Origin: a virus
Virus record (IMG/VR): IMGVR_UViG_3300037882_000558
Coordinates: 1-58,362 of that record
Length of the DNA stretch: 58,362 bases
Direction: 5' to 3' (one strand)
This document shows positions 8,752 to 16,419 of this stretch, one piece after another; positions within the stretch are counted from its first letter, which is position 1; each line of letters starts with the position of its first letter. Both the position numbers and the translations under genes were made by a program. The notes under the pieces are model-generated. The model was not told the DNA's origin. It was given only the letters and a program-made list of their open reading frames with translations, and ran no database searches.

Positions 8752-10131
8752 ATGAACCTTATTAATTCTATTTTATTCAACGTTGACAGCTATAAAGTTT
8801 CCATGTGGAAGCAGTATCCGGAAGGTACTGAAGTTGTTTATAGTTACATCGAAGCCCGTGGTGGTGATCTAAGTACCGAAGTTCTTTTCTTTGGTCTGCA
8901 AGCCTTTATTAAAGATTATCTCTTAAAGCCTGTTACAGCAGCCGAAGTTGCACTAGCTGACAAGTATTGGACTGCTCACGGTGAGCCTTTCAATCGTGCT
9001 GGTTGGGATTATATTGTTGAAAAGCATAATGGTCTACTTCCTATCCGTATTAAAGCGGCTAAGGAAGGTCTAGTAATTCCTAGTAAGAATGTACTGGCTA
9101 CTATTGAAAATACTGACCCTAATGTACCGTGGCTTACCACTTGGGTTGAAACAGCGATGCTACGCGGCATCTGGTATCCTTCTAGTGTAGCTACTATTAG
9201 TTACAAAATTAAGAAGTTAATCGCACACTATCTTGAAAAGACGGGTGATCCTAGTTTACTACCATTCAAGCTACATGACTTCGGTGCTCGCGGTTGTAGT
9301 TCAAATGAAACCGCATCACTAGGCGGGATGGCTCACCTAGTTAACTTTATGGGGACTGATACTTATGTTGCAGTACTTAAGGCAGTTGAAACTTACGGTG
9401 CTGATGTGGCTAGTACGGGTTTCAGTATTCCAGCTGCGGAACACTCTACTATCACAAGCTGGGGGCGCGATTCCGAAGCTGACGCTTACCTTAACATGGT
9501 ACGACAATTCAGTAAGCCAGGAAGTATCTATGCCGTCGTCTCAGATAGCTACGACATCTACAACGCCTGCAAGCTCTGGGGGGGCGATCTTAAAGATAGC
9601 GTTATCCAATCGGGCGGAACACTTGTAATTCGCCCGGATAGTGGAGAACCTACTGAAGTTCTACCTAAGATGCTAACCATTCTAGATGAGCAATTTGGTA
9701 GCGAAGTCAATAGCAAGGGCTTTAAAGTACTTAACAATGTTCGCCTAATCTGGGGTGATGGTATTAACCACAAGAGCATTTGGGCTATCCTAAGTTGTTT
9801 CTTCCAACTAGGATGGTCCGTAGATAATATTGTGTTTGGTATGGGTGGTGCCCTACTTGGTCGCGTGCAACGCGACGACCTTGGGTGGGCAATGAAGTGT
9901 TCTGCTATTCGTGTAAACGGTGAATGGCGCGACGTATTCAAGGATCCAATTACCGCTCGTGGTAAGGCTAGCAAGAAGGGTCGTGTTACACTCTATAAAG
10001 AGGCTGCAAATAGTGCCTACTACTCAGGTGTAGAAGATTGGCCGCCTAGTGAATTAGAACTAGTTTTTCAGGACGGTATTCTAGTTCGTGATATGACTTT
10101 TACTGAAGTGAGGGCAAATGCCACAATCTAA
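8752..10131 (+). CDS. nadV: Nicotinamide phosphoribosyltransferase (NAMPT)
   Basis: Converts nicotinamide and PRPP to NMN. The family signatures are clear: HDFGARG, the catalytic-histidine block PAAEHSTITSWG (H231 here), VVSDSYDIYN, RPDSGEP for phosphoribosyl binding, and IWGDGI. The length of 459 residues fits the bacterial/phage NadV group. I placed the start at ATG 8752 behind an AAGGAG site; an upstream in-frame ATG at 8698 would overlap the previous gene by 43 bases and has no good ribosome site. Paired with the NadM-type enzyme upstream it completes a salvage route that bypasses nicotinate. The stop overlaps the next gene by 14 bases. Confidence 0.95.
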   Translation: MNLINSILFNVDSYKVSMWKQYPEGTEVVYSYIEARGGDLSTEVLFFGLQAFIKDYLLKPVTAAEVALADKYWTAHGEPFNRAGWDYIVEKHNGLLPIRIKAAKEGLVIPSKNVLATIENTDPNVPWLTTWVETAMLRGIWYPSSVATISYKIKKLIAHYLEKTGDPSLLPFKLHDFGARGCSSNETASLGGMAHLVNFMGTDTYVAVLKAVETYGADVASTGFSIPAAEHSTITSWGRDSEADAYLNMVRQFSKPGSIYAVVSDSYDIYNACKLWGGDLKDSVIQSGGTLVIRPDSGEPTEVLPKMLTILDEQFGSEVNSKGFKVLNNVRLIWGDGINHKSIWAILSCFFQLGWSVDNIVFGMGGALLGRVQRDDLGWAMKCSAIRVNGEWRDVFKDPITARGKASKKGRVTLYKEAANSAYYSGVEDWPPSELELVFQDGILVRDMTFTEVRANATI

Positions 10132-10561
10132 AACTGGTGTAGCTTTTTTACTACCTGCATATTATATCCATGATTCGAAAGTAGCCGACCATCTTTTTCT
10201 AGCTATTTCACGTAGGAACGATCCTGAATTATTTGGTATTCCCGGCGGGAAGGTAGATCCTGGCGAATCTGAGTTAGAGGCAGTCCAACGAGAAACTGAT
10301 GAAGAAGTAGCTTTACTAGGCTCCTCAGATCAGTTTCAGACTATCTATTCAGGACTATGTGTTGATTATTGGGTTACAGGGTACCTATGGGTAGGTACTA
10401 AAATCAATCTAAATCATCTAGCAGCAGAGCCAGGTCTAGAATTAAAGTGGCTCTCTAGAGAAGAGCTTTGCGATCCACTTATCTCTCCATTCTCTGAATA
10501 TAACAAGAAAATCTTTAAAGCATACGATGATTGGTTAAAGCATAATGCCACACTTCACTAG
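10118..10561 (+). CDS. Nudix hydrolase
   Basis: 147 residues with a complete Nudix box, GGKVDPGESELEAV then RETDEEVAL near residues 45-68, so it should cleave a nucleoside diphosphate linked to another group. It is separate from the Nudix half of the NadM fusion. Substrate cannot be read from the box; candidates by context are ADP-ribose, NADH, dinucleotide alarmones or oxidised dNTPs. It starts inside the NAMPT gene and its last bases overlap the next gene, so all four genes from 7546 to 10561 form one translational block. Confidence 0.88.
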   Translation: MPQSKTGVAFLLPAYYIHDSKVADHLFLAISRRNDPELFGIPGGKVDPGESELEAVQRETDEEVALLGSSDQFQTIYSGLCVDYWVTGYLWVGTKINLNHLAAEPGLELKWLSREELCDPLISPFSEYNKKIFKAYDDWLKHNATLH

Positions 10562-10832
10562 AACTATGATGCTGGAGGCTTTAGACGAGCTTCCTAATGC
10601 GGAATATTTTGCCGTACTTGATTTAGTAGGTGCTATGGCTACAAAGCTAATGGATTCAGGGCGTAAAGGTTTCCAAGAAATTGATGCCAGAACCTTGAGT
10701 TTACAACTACAAGATTGCGTAGCAAAAGGTGATCCAGTAGACGTAGCTAATTACTGTGCTTTTCTACAGTTCAAAGAACAAAAGATTGACCTACCCTCAG
10801 CCGATGAAATATTACAAGACTGGTTAAAGTAA
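10545..10832 (+). CDS. Hypothetical protein
   Basis: 95 residues, mostly helical, acidic, ending in DEILQDWLK. It begins 17 bases inside the Nudix gene and closes this transcription block. Two helix-rich halves around a GFQEIDARTLSLQL segment suggest a small all-alpha regulator or binding partner, but no family is recognised. Confidence 0.6.
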   Translation: MPHFTRTMMLEALDELPNAEYFAVLDLVGAMATKLMDSGRKGFQEIDARTLSLQLQDCVAKGDPVDVANYCAFLQFKEQKIDLPSADEILQDWLK

Positions 10833-10855
10833 TAATCACGAACACTAATAAAATT

Positions 10856-10882
10856 GCACTTGCGTAGACAATACGCAAGTGC
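10856..10882. repeat. 11-base inverted repeat filling the promoter spacer
   Basis: GCACTTGCGTA (10856-10866) and TACGCAAGTGC (10872-10882) are exact reverse complements around a 5-base centre. The right arm ends on the base before TATAAT and the left arm overlaps the -35 region, an ideal place for a repressor or activator. A bound protein would exclude or position RNA polymerase. Confidence 0.65.
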
Positions 10883-10888
10883 TATAAT
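10860..10888 (+). promoter_or_regulatory. Sigma70-type promoter with extended -10
   Basis: TATAAT at 10883-10888 directly preceded by TGC (extended -10). The hexamer 17 bases upstream is TTGCGT (10860-10865), a 3 of 6 match. A start near 10895 gives a short leader to ATG 10907. It would drive the 121-residue protein and the DNA-binding protein up to the terminator at 11934. Confidence 0.65.
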
Positions 10889-10906
10889 AACTACTTACTT
10901 TCAAGA

Positions 10907-11272
10907 ATGATTCTATTATTCAATCTCCAGCAATTAGAGACACAAGCAGAAAATAATTCACGAAAGTTTTTACAACTCTTTGGACAGGTAGTAACAGGTC
11001 CAAAGAGTTTACTTGCGCCAAAAACACGCAAGATACTTGCAGGAACTAATTTTATTCTAAACCCTGTACCGTTATTGACTACTACCGTCGATCCTAACTT
11101 TGTTATACAGTACATTAAATTAGCGGGAATGCGAGACTATGCTCTTTATAAATTGTTTGGTAGTAAATCACTACCCCTCTCTTATTTCCCTGATGTGGAT
11201 TTAAATAAGTTAAAAAACAACACGTTATTAGATATAACAGCAACAGATATAAATTTTAAATACGAAAGATAA
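10907..11272 (+). CDS. Hypothetical protein
   Basis: 121 residues, not recognised. The N-terminal third is helical and polar, followed by a Pro-containing middle and a C-terminus rich in Asn, Asp and Leu (DLNKLKNNTLLDITATDINF). It is the first gene behind the promoter at 10860-10888 and lies 6 bases before the single-strand DNA-binding protein, so a role in DNA replication or recombination is plausible from position. Confidence 0.6.
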   Translation: MILLFNLQQLETQAENNSRKFLQLFGQVVTGPKSLLAPKTRKILAGTNFILNPVPLLTTTVDPNFVIQYIKLAGMRDYALYKLFGSKSLPLSYFPDVDLNKLKNNTLLDITATDINFKYER

Positions 11273-11278
11273 GACAAA

Positions 11279-11926
11279 ATGGCTTTAAGTTTTTCAAACA
11301 CCAAGGGTAAGGCAGTTTCCAACAAGGTTGAGTCCTATGAATATAAGGACGGCGAACAGACACTACGCTTAGTAGGCGGCATTCTACCCAAGTATGTGTA
11401 CTGGGTAAAGGGTACTAATAATAAAGATATCCCTATTGAATGCCTAGCATTTGATCGTGAACTAGAAAAGTTCACTAATACTGAAGTAGACCACGTTACT
11501 AGCTTCTACCCAGATAAGAAGTGTTCATGGGCTTATGTTATTAACTGTATCGATCCTAAGGACGGTAAGGTTAAGGCGCTAAACCTAAAGAAGAAGTTAT
11601 TCGAACAGATTATTGGCGCTGCCGAGAATCTAGGCGATCCTACCGATCCAGATACTGGTTGGGATATTGTATTCAAGAAGGTTAAGACAGGTCCTCTAGC
11701 TTTCAACGTTGAATACACTCTTAATGCTTTCAAGCTAAAGCCACGTGCTCTAAACGAAGCAGAACGTGAAGCAGTAGCTGCTGCCAAGAGTATTGACGAA
11801 AAGTTCCCTCGTGCTACTCCTGCTGAAGTTCTAGCTCTATTAGAGAAGCTAGCTCGCGGAGCCTCTGAGGAAGAAGAAGGTGGAGAAGGTGCTCCAGCTA
11901 CTCCTGAAGAAGCTAAAGACCTATAA
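11279..11926 (+). CDS. Single-stranded DNA-binding protein (gp32-like)
   Basis: 215 residues. The core has beta-rich segments with aromatic and basic residues (KYVYWVKG, KKCSWAYVINCIDPKDGK, LNLKKKLFEQI), similar to phage gp32-type OB-fold proteins, and the last 25 residues are a Glu-rich flexible tail that ends EEAKDL. An acidic tail that recruits replication partners is the hallmark of SSB, T7 gp2.5 and T4 gp32. It coats single strands during replication and recombination. The codons used look optimised (GCT, CTA, AAG), consistent with high expression. A terminator follows directly. Confidence 0.75.
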   Translation: MALSFSNTKGKAVSNKVESYEYKDGEQTLRLVGGILPKYVYWVKGTNNKDIPIECLAFDRELEKFTNTEVDHVTSFYPDKKCSWAYVINCIDPKDGKVKALNLKKKLFEQIIGAAENLGDPTDPDTGWDIVFKKVKTGPLAFNVEYTLNAFKLKPRALNEAEREAVAAAKSIDEKFPRATPAEVLALLEKLARGASEEEEGGEGAPATPEEAKDL

Positions 11927-11933
11927 TTAAATT

Positions 11934-11968
11934 AGCCGCTATAGTTGAAAAGCTATAGCGGCTTTTCT
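11934..11968 (+). terminator. Rho-independent terminator after the SSB gene
   Basis: Exact 11-base stem AGCCGCTATAG (11934-11944) and CTATAGCGGCT (11953-11963) with an 8-base loop, followed by TTTTCT. It closes the unit that began at 10860-10888, 8 bases after the SSB stop. Confidence 0.85.
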
Positions 11969-11982
11969 CACTGGAAATATTA

Positions 11983-12930
11983 ATGAAAGTATTAGTTAGC
12001 GCAGATTGGCACATTAAACTAGGGACAAAGAATATTCCCGATGCCTGGGCTGTTAATCGTTATAGAATATTATTTGCAGAATTACATAGGTTAGAGCAAA
12101 GCGTAGATAGACATTTGATCTTAGGTGACGTATTTGATCGTTTACCTAAAATGGAAGAGTTAGAGCTGTTCTTAGACTACGTTATAGGCTGTAGAGTAAA
12201 AACTATAATTATTCCTGGTAATCATGAAGCCTTAAAGCGTAATACAACGTTTTTAACTCACTTAAAATCCACGGTTACAAAGCTCAACCCACTAGTAAGA
12301 ATTATTGATGAATATCATTCTGAAGACGGTATTGACTATATTCCTTATAATCGCTTAAAAGAATATAGACCGGATGATATTGATTTTCATAATCGTATTT
12401 TATGCACACACGTTCGTGGGGAAATCCCCCCACATGTAAAACCTGAAATAAATCTAAACTTATTTAGTCGCTGGGATGTAGTACTAGCAGGTGACTTACA
12501 TTCTTATGAAAATTCTCAGTTAAATATCCTTTATCCGGGCTCTCCTGTATCGACTAGTTTCCATAGAAGTCATGTTGATACAGGAGTTATCTATTTTGAT
12601 ACGGAAACTTTAGAACATTCATGGATTAAATTAGAAGTACCTCAGCTTATCCGTAAGACTTTAAAAGCAGGAGATGAGGCATTAGCTACACCCTACCATC
12701 ATACCATTTATGAGGTGGAAGGTAACTTAGCAGAACTTTCCTCACTAGAAGATAATGAACTAGTAGAAAAGAAAGTCACAAAACGAACAACAGATACAGC
12801 TCTTATCTTAGACTCAGAAATGAGTATTGAAACGGAATTAGCTGAATATTTAACTTATATTCTTGAACTCGGTGAGACTGAGGTTCAAGAAGTTTTAATG
12901 GAATATGCCAATCATGCAAATAAAATCTAG
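11983..12930 (+). CDS. SbcD/gp47-like nuclease subunit
   Basis: Metallophosphoesterase that with the SbcC-like ATPase at 13477 forms a Mre11-Rad50-type end-processing nuclease, as T4 gp47 does with gp46. The metal-binding blocks appear in order: SADWH near residue 6, LILGDVFDR, IIPGNHEAL, then CTHVRG and AGDLHS, followed by YPGSPVS. The last 100 residues are the helical capping and partner-binding part. Its length of 315 fits phage members, which are shorter than bacterial SbcD. It starts 15 bases after the terminator and overlaps the glutaredoxin gene. Confidence 0.88.
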   Translation: MKVLVSADWHIKLGTKNIPDAWAVNRYRILFAELHRLEQSVDRHLILGDVFDRLPKMEELELFLDYVIGCRVKTIIIPGNHEALKRNTTFLTHLKSTVTKLNPLVRIIDEYHSEDGIDYIPYNRLKEYRPDDIDFHNRILCTHVRGEIPPHVKPEINLNLFSRWDVVLAGDLHSYENSQLNILYPGSPVSTSFHRSHVDTGVIYFDTETLEHSWIKLEVPQLIRKTLKAGDEALATPYHHTIYEVEGNLAELSSLEDNELVEKKVTKRTTDTALILDSEMSIETELAEYLTYILELGETEVQEVLMEYANHANKI

Positions 12931-13153
12931 TATTGTATACTCACAACCTAATTGTGTTGCCTGTGTAGCAGCTAAGCACCTTTTAGCTTCTAAAGGTTAC
13001 TCAATTGAGGAACGCCTAATTGATGGTAAAACCTGGACGCTGCAGGATGTTCAGAAGGAATTTGGGCATGTACGTAGTGTTCCACAAGTATCTATCAATG
13101 GCCGCATTATTGGCGGATTAGATATGTTAAGAAAGTATCTGGAACGTGGATGA
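12905..13153 (+). CDS. Glutaredoxin
   Basis: 82 residues with the redox motif C16-V-A-C19, the family VPQV element (RSVPQVSINGRIIGG) and a short C-terminal helix, the complete glutaredoxin fold. It can donate electrons to ribonucleotide reductase, whose C-terminal cysteine pair lies about 5 kb downstream in the same orientation. ATG 12905 is 26 bases inside the nuclease gene; a second in-frame ATG at 12911 is also possible. It overlaps the next gene by 4 bases. Confidence 0.85.
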   Translation: MPIMQIKSSIVYSQPNCVACVAAKHLLASKGYSIEERLIDGKTWTLQDVQKEFGHVRSVPQVSINGRIIGGLDMLRKYLERG

Positions 13154-13480
13154 AAACAGCAGTTGTAGGTTCTAGAGACTTTTATAACTACCCTGACTTA
13201 TTCTTAGAACTAGAAAAGCATGATATTACAGAGATAGTATCTGGTGGTGCTAGAGGTGCTGATCAGTTAGCACAGCAATATGCTGCAGAACGTCTTATAC
13301 CTATGACTGTATTTTTACCTGATTGGGATAGGTACGGTAAAGCAGCTGGCATGATTAGAAATAAAGCTATAAGATGCCGAGCATGTTATAGCTTTCTGGA
13401 ACGGATTCAGTAAAGGTACTGCTAATTCTATTCAATTAGCTAAAAAACTAAATAAAAGGCTTACAATAATCGTAACATGA
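13150..13480 (+). CDS. SLOG/DUF2493-type nucleotide-binding protein, frame interrupted
   Basis: The first 75 residues have the Rossmann-like SLOG pattern of DUF2493 proteins: TAVVGSRDF, then VSGGARGADQLA, then MIRNKAI. Read straight, the frame stops at 13413 with an unrelated tail. Shifting frame near 13371-13373 gives DAEHVIAFWNGFSKGTANS and a tail to TGA at 13478-13480, which is the family's expected second half. That TGA overlaps the ATG of the next gene (ATGA), as for its neighbours. So one indel (one base too many or two too few) interrupts a gene of about 109-110 residues. SLOG domains bind nucleotides or nucleotide signals; the ligand is unknown. Confidence 0.75.
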
Positions 13481-15279
13481 TTAATATTGAAACACTAGAA
13501 TGGTCCTATGCTTTTTCGTATGGGCCTAATAATAAGATTGACTTCTCAGAAAATCCATTACTTCAATTAGTGGGTAAAAATGGTCATGGGAAGACTAGTA
13601 TAGCCTCTATCTTAGAAGAAGGTATATACAATAAGAACTCCAAAGGTATCAAGAAATCAGATATCTTAAACAGATATACAACAGAGAAAGCTTATACCAT
13701 TTCGGTAGGTTTTACTAAAGATACCGATGTCTATAGAATTGAAACTAGACGAGGTTCTACACAGACTGTTAAGTTATTTAAGAATAATCTAGATGTTTCA
13801 GCGCATACTTCTACAGCTACATATAGGCTGATTGAAGAAACTATGGGTATGGATCATAGAACATTCGCTCAGATTATTTATCAATCTTCTGCATCTAGTT
13901 TAGAGTTTTTAACTGCTACTGACTCTAACCGTAAGAAATTTTTAATTGATCTACTTGATCTAAGTATTTATCCGGAGACTTGTGAAGTATTTAAAGCTAC
14001 AGCTAAACAGTTGGAAACTGAAGTTACATCTGTTAATGCTAAAATTGATTCTGCGAATTCGTGGCTAAAGAAAAACGCAACAATAGATTTAACCCCAAAA
14101 CCAGTAGTTAAGGTAAAAGAAGCCCCTAGAAGTTTATACGATCAGATCGGTGAATTGAAAGCTCAGCTAAGTAATATCACTAATTTAAATAAGCGTACTA
14201 TTCAGAACAATGAATATGCCAAGCTTATGCGTAACATTGATGTAGTACCTCCAGGCCCTAAGCCAGTACATCCAATGTTACAAGCTTTAAAGGGCGAGAA
14301 ATTAAGTTTATCTGGCATACAGCAGTCTTCTAAAGCTTTACTTAGTAAGTTAGGTGCCATTGCTTCCTCTACTACATGTCCTACATGTTTACAGGATATA
14401 GATGCTTGCAAACGAGATGCAATTATCCTACAAAGTCAAACTAGTAAAGACGTAACTACATCTCGTATTGCAGAAATAGATAAACTATTTGCAGAAATGC
14501 AACGTGAAGATAGTCAGTGGGCAGCTAGAGTAGCTGTATTAGAAGAATACGAGCGTTACAATGCTTTATTCGATCCTGAAATGTCTTCAGAATTGCTAGA
14601 TCGTGAAGCAATCGTGAATCAAATTTCAGCACTTGAGGCAGAGGTTAAAAAGATTGAATTAGAGATTTCTTTTGCACAAACCGCAAATAGGTCAGCTGAG
14701 GCACATAATGCCAAGATTTCTGTTATTACTGAACAGATTGCTGAATTTAACGAAGAATTAGTTACTTTAAACGCTAGACTTAAAGTATTATTAAAAGAAT
14801 TAAATAATACTCAGGTTCTTGTTAAAGCATTCGGACCTAATGGTATAGTAGCGTATAAGATCGAGTGTTTAGTTAAAGACCTAGAAGAACAGACTAACTT
14901 ATACCTAACTGAGCTATCTGATGGCAGATTTCAGTTGCGTTTTGAAGTATCTACTAGTGATAAATTAAATGTAGTTATTACAGACAATGGTAACGATATT
15001 GATATTTTAGCATTGTCCAGTGGTGAGCGCGCACGAGTAAACGTAGCTACACTACTAGGTATTCGTAAGCTATTACAGTCTCTATCCAATAACAGAATTA
15101 ATTTGTTATTCCTAGATGAAACCATTGAGAATCTAGACGTGGACGGTAAGGAAAAACTAGTAGAAGTTCTACTACAAGAAGAGCATTTAAATACTGTATT
15201 AATCTCTCATTCCTTCACACATCCGCTCATTGAGAAATTGAATATAATTAAAACAAATAACATTTCGAGGATTGAATGA
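13477..15279 (+). CDS. SbcC/Rad50/gp46-like ATPase
   Basis: SMC-like ATPase partner of the nuclease at 11983. Walker A is GKNGHGKTS at residues 33-41. The centre is two coiled-coil arms around a zinc hook C301-P-T-C304, and the ABC signature LSSGERARV and Walker B FLDETIENLD (D547) follow. At 600 residues the arms are short compared with bacterial SbcC (about 1000). The complex processes DNA ends and hairpins and feeds recombination-dependent replication. Start ATG 13477 is coupled to the preceding gene and the stop TGA overlaps the next ATG. Confidence 0.92.
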   Translation: MINIETLEWSYAFSYGPNNKIDFSENPLLQLVGKNGHGKTSIASILEEGIYNKNSKGIKKSDILNRYTTEKAYTISVGFTKDTDVYRIETRRGSTQTVKLFKNNLDVSAHTSTATYRLIEETMGMDHRTFAQIIYQSSASSLEFLTATDSNRKKFLIDLLDLSIYPETCEVFKATAKQLETEVTSVNAKIDSANSWLKKNATIDLTPKPVVKVKEAPRSLYDQIGELKAQLSNITNLNKRTIQNNEYAKLMRNIDVVPPGPKPVHPMLQALKGEKLSLSGIQQSSKALLSKLGAIASSTTCPTCLQDIDACKRDAIILQSQTSKDVTTSRIAEIDKLFAEMQREDSQWAARVAVLEEYERYNALFDPEMSSELLDREAIVNQISALEAEVKKIELEISFAQTANRSAEAHNAKISVITEQIAEFNEELVTLNARLKVLLKELNNTQVLVKAFGPNGIVAYKIECLVKDLEEQTNLYLTELSDGRFQLRFEVSTSDKLNVVITDNGNDIDILALSSGERARVNVATLLGIRKLLQSLSNNRINLLFLDETIENLDVDGKEKLVEVLLQEEHLNTVLISHSFTHPLIEKLNIIKTNNISRIE

Positions 15280-15974
15280 GAAGTATAGAAGCTAGATACG
15301 GCAAGATTTGGTATTACGGCAAAGACGAATACGTAGGTAGAAGCCTTCACAATTATGGTGAATTTAGTGGCGAAGAGTGTGAAATAATTAACTCACTAGC
15401 CACAGGAACATGCTTAGACATTGGTGCCAACATAGGAGTTATGTCTCAGATGTTAACTTACTACGGTAAAGAATGTGTTGCCTTTGAGCCTCAACCGGAA
15501 ATATTTAAGCTATTAGAACTAAACTTTGAAGGTTTAAAATTTAACGTTGCCTTAGGTTCGGAATCCGGTACTGCAAAAATGCCTAGGCTTCGTTATGGTA
15601 CTAAGTGCAATTATGGCGGTATTTCGCTAAATACTCGTAGCGAACTAGGTAGCTACGATGTACCAGTAATGACTCTGGATTCTTTACAAATAGCTAGCGT
15701 TGGTTTTATCAAGATTGACGTAGAAGGTTGGGAACAAGAGGTACTTAAAGGTGCCTCCGAAACTATTTCCCAGTACAAGCCTGTTATGTACATCGAAGAT
15801 GACAGACTCGAAAAACGAGCAAGCTTGCGCCAGTACATAAACTACCTAGGCTACGATATTGAAGTTAGCGAGCCCCCACTATTCCGCCCTAACAACTTCT
15901 TTAATAATCCTAAAAATATTTGGGATAAGAATTACGTAAGTTGTAATTTGATTTGTAGGCCTCGCCATGGTTAA
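15276..15974 (+). CDS. FkbM-family methyltransferase
   Basis: 232 residues. The SAM-binding motif I is CLDIGANIGVMS, followed by VAFEPQPE (acidic ribose-binding residue) and the FkbM hallmark FIKIDVEGWEQEVLKGA. FkbM enzymes mostly O-methylate sugars, polyketides or other small groups, not DNA bases. It sits within recombination genes, overlapping SbcC by 4 bases and the resolvase-like gene by 8. A substrate cannot be deduced; the other glycan-type enzyme in the window, the glycosyltransferase at 53645, is a possible partner. Confidence 0.85.
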   Translation: MRSIEARYGKIWYYGKDEYVGRSLHNYGEFSGEECEIINSLATGTCLDIGANIGVMSQMLTYYGKECVAFEPQPEIFKLLELNFEGLKFNVALGSESGTAKMPRLRYGTKCNYGGISLNTRSELGSYDVPVMTLDSLQIASVGFIKIDVEGWEQEVLKGASETISQYKPVMYIEDDRLEKRASLRQYINYLGYDIEVSEPPLFRPNNFFNNPKNIWDKNYVSCNLICRPRHG

Positions 15975-16419
15975 TCCAAGAGATAAAGGAGCTAGAGGTG
16001 AAACTCTGGCTCGTGATTTGTTAAGAAAACATACAGGATTAAACTGGGAGCGTGTTCCAGGTTCCGGTGCTTTAGATGAAAAACACGGAATGAAAGGGGA
16101 CTTGTATGTTCCTAACGAAAAAAATTACTATGCAGTCGAAGTTAAGAACTATGAAGAAGATCACCTTAATAGCACGCTTCTCACTAGTAAGACTCCTCAG
16201 CTTATTGAATTCTGGCAGCAAGCGGTTAGACAGGGGATTCAGACTAATAAAAAACCACTCTTGATCTTTAAGTTTAATCGTAGTAAAATGTTTGTTGCAT
16301 TTGAAGAAATGCCTTCTGCAAACTACCGAAACTTATTCGTAAACATTAATGGTTACGAGTTTTATACGTCATTACTAGAAGACTATCTAGTAAATGAAAA
16401 ACCTAAATTTATAGCCTAA
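15967..16419 (+). CDS. Holliday-junction resolvase-like nuclease (Hjc/PD-(D/E)XK)
   Basis: 150 residues with the PD-(D/E)XK core in Hjc order: a basic N-terminus with KGARGETLARDLL, a Gly-rich VPGSGA segment, GDLYVP with the metal-binding Asp, then VEVKNYEE. A later IFKFNRSK strand fits the fold. It would cut branched DNA and joins the SbcCD-like pair, helicase and 5' nuclease in a recombination set. General recombination endonucleases of this fold can also be Cas4- or VRR-like, but no cysteine cluster is present. It abuts the next gene (TAATG). Confidence 0.78.
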   Translation: MVNPRDKGARGETLARDLLRKHTGLNWERVPGSGALDEKHGMKGDLYVPNEKNYYAVEVKNYEEDHLNSTLLTSKTPQLIEFWQQAVRQGIQTNKKPLLIFKFNRSKMFVAFEEMPSANYRNLFVNINGYEFYTSLLEDYLVNEKPKFIA

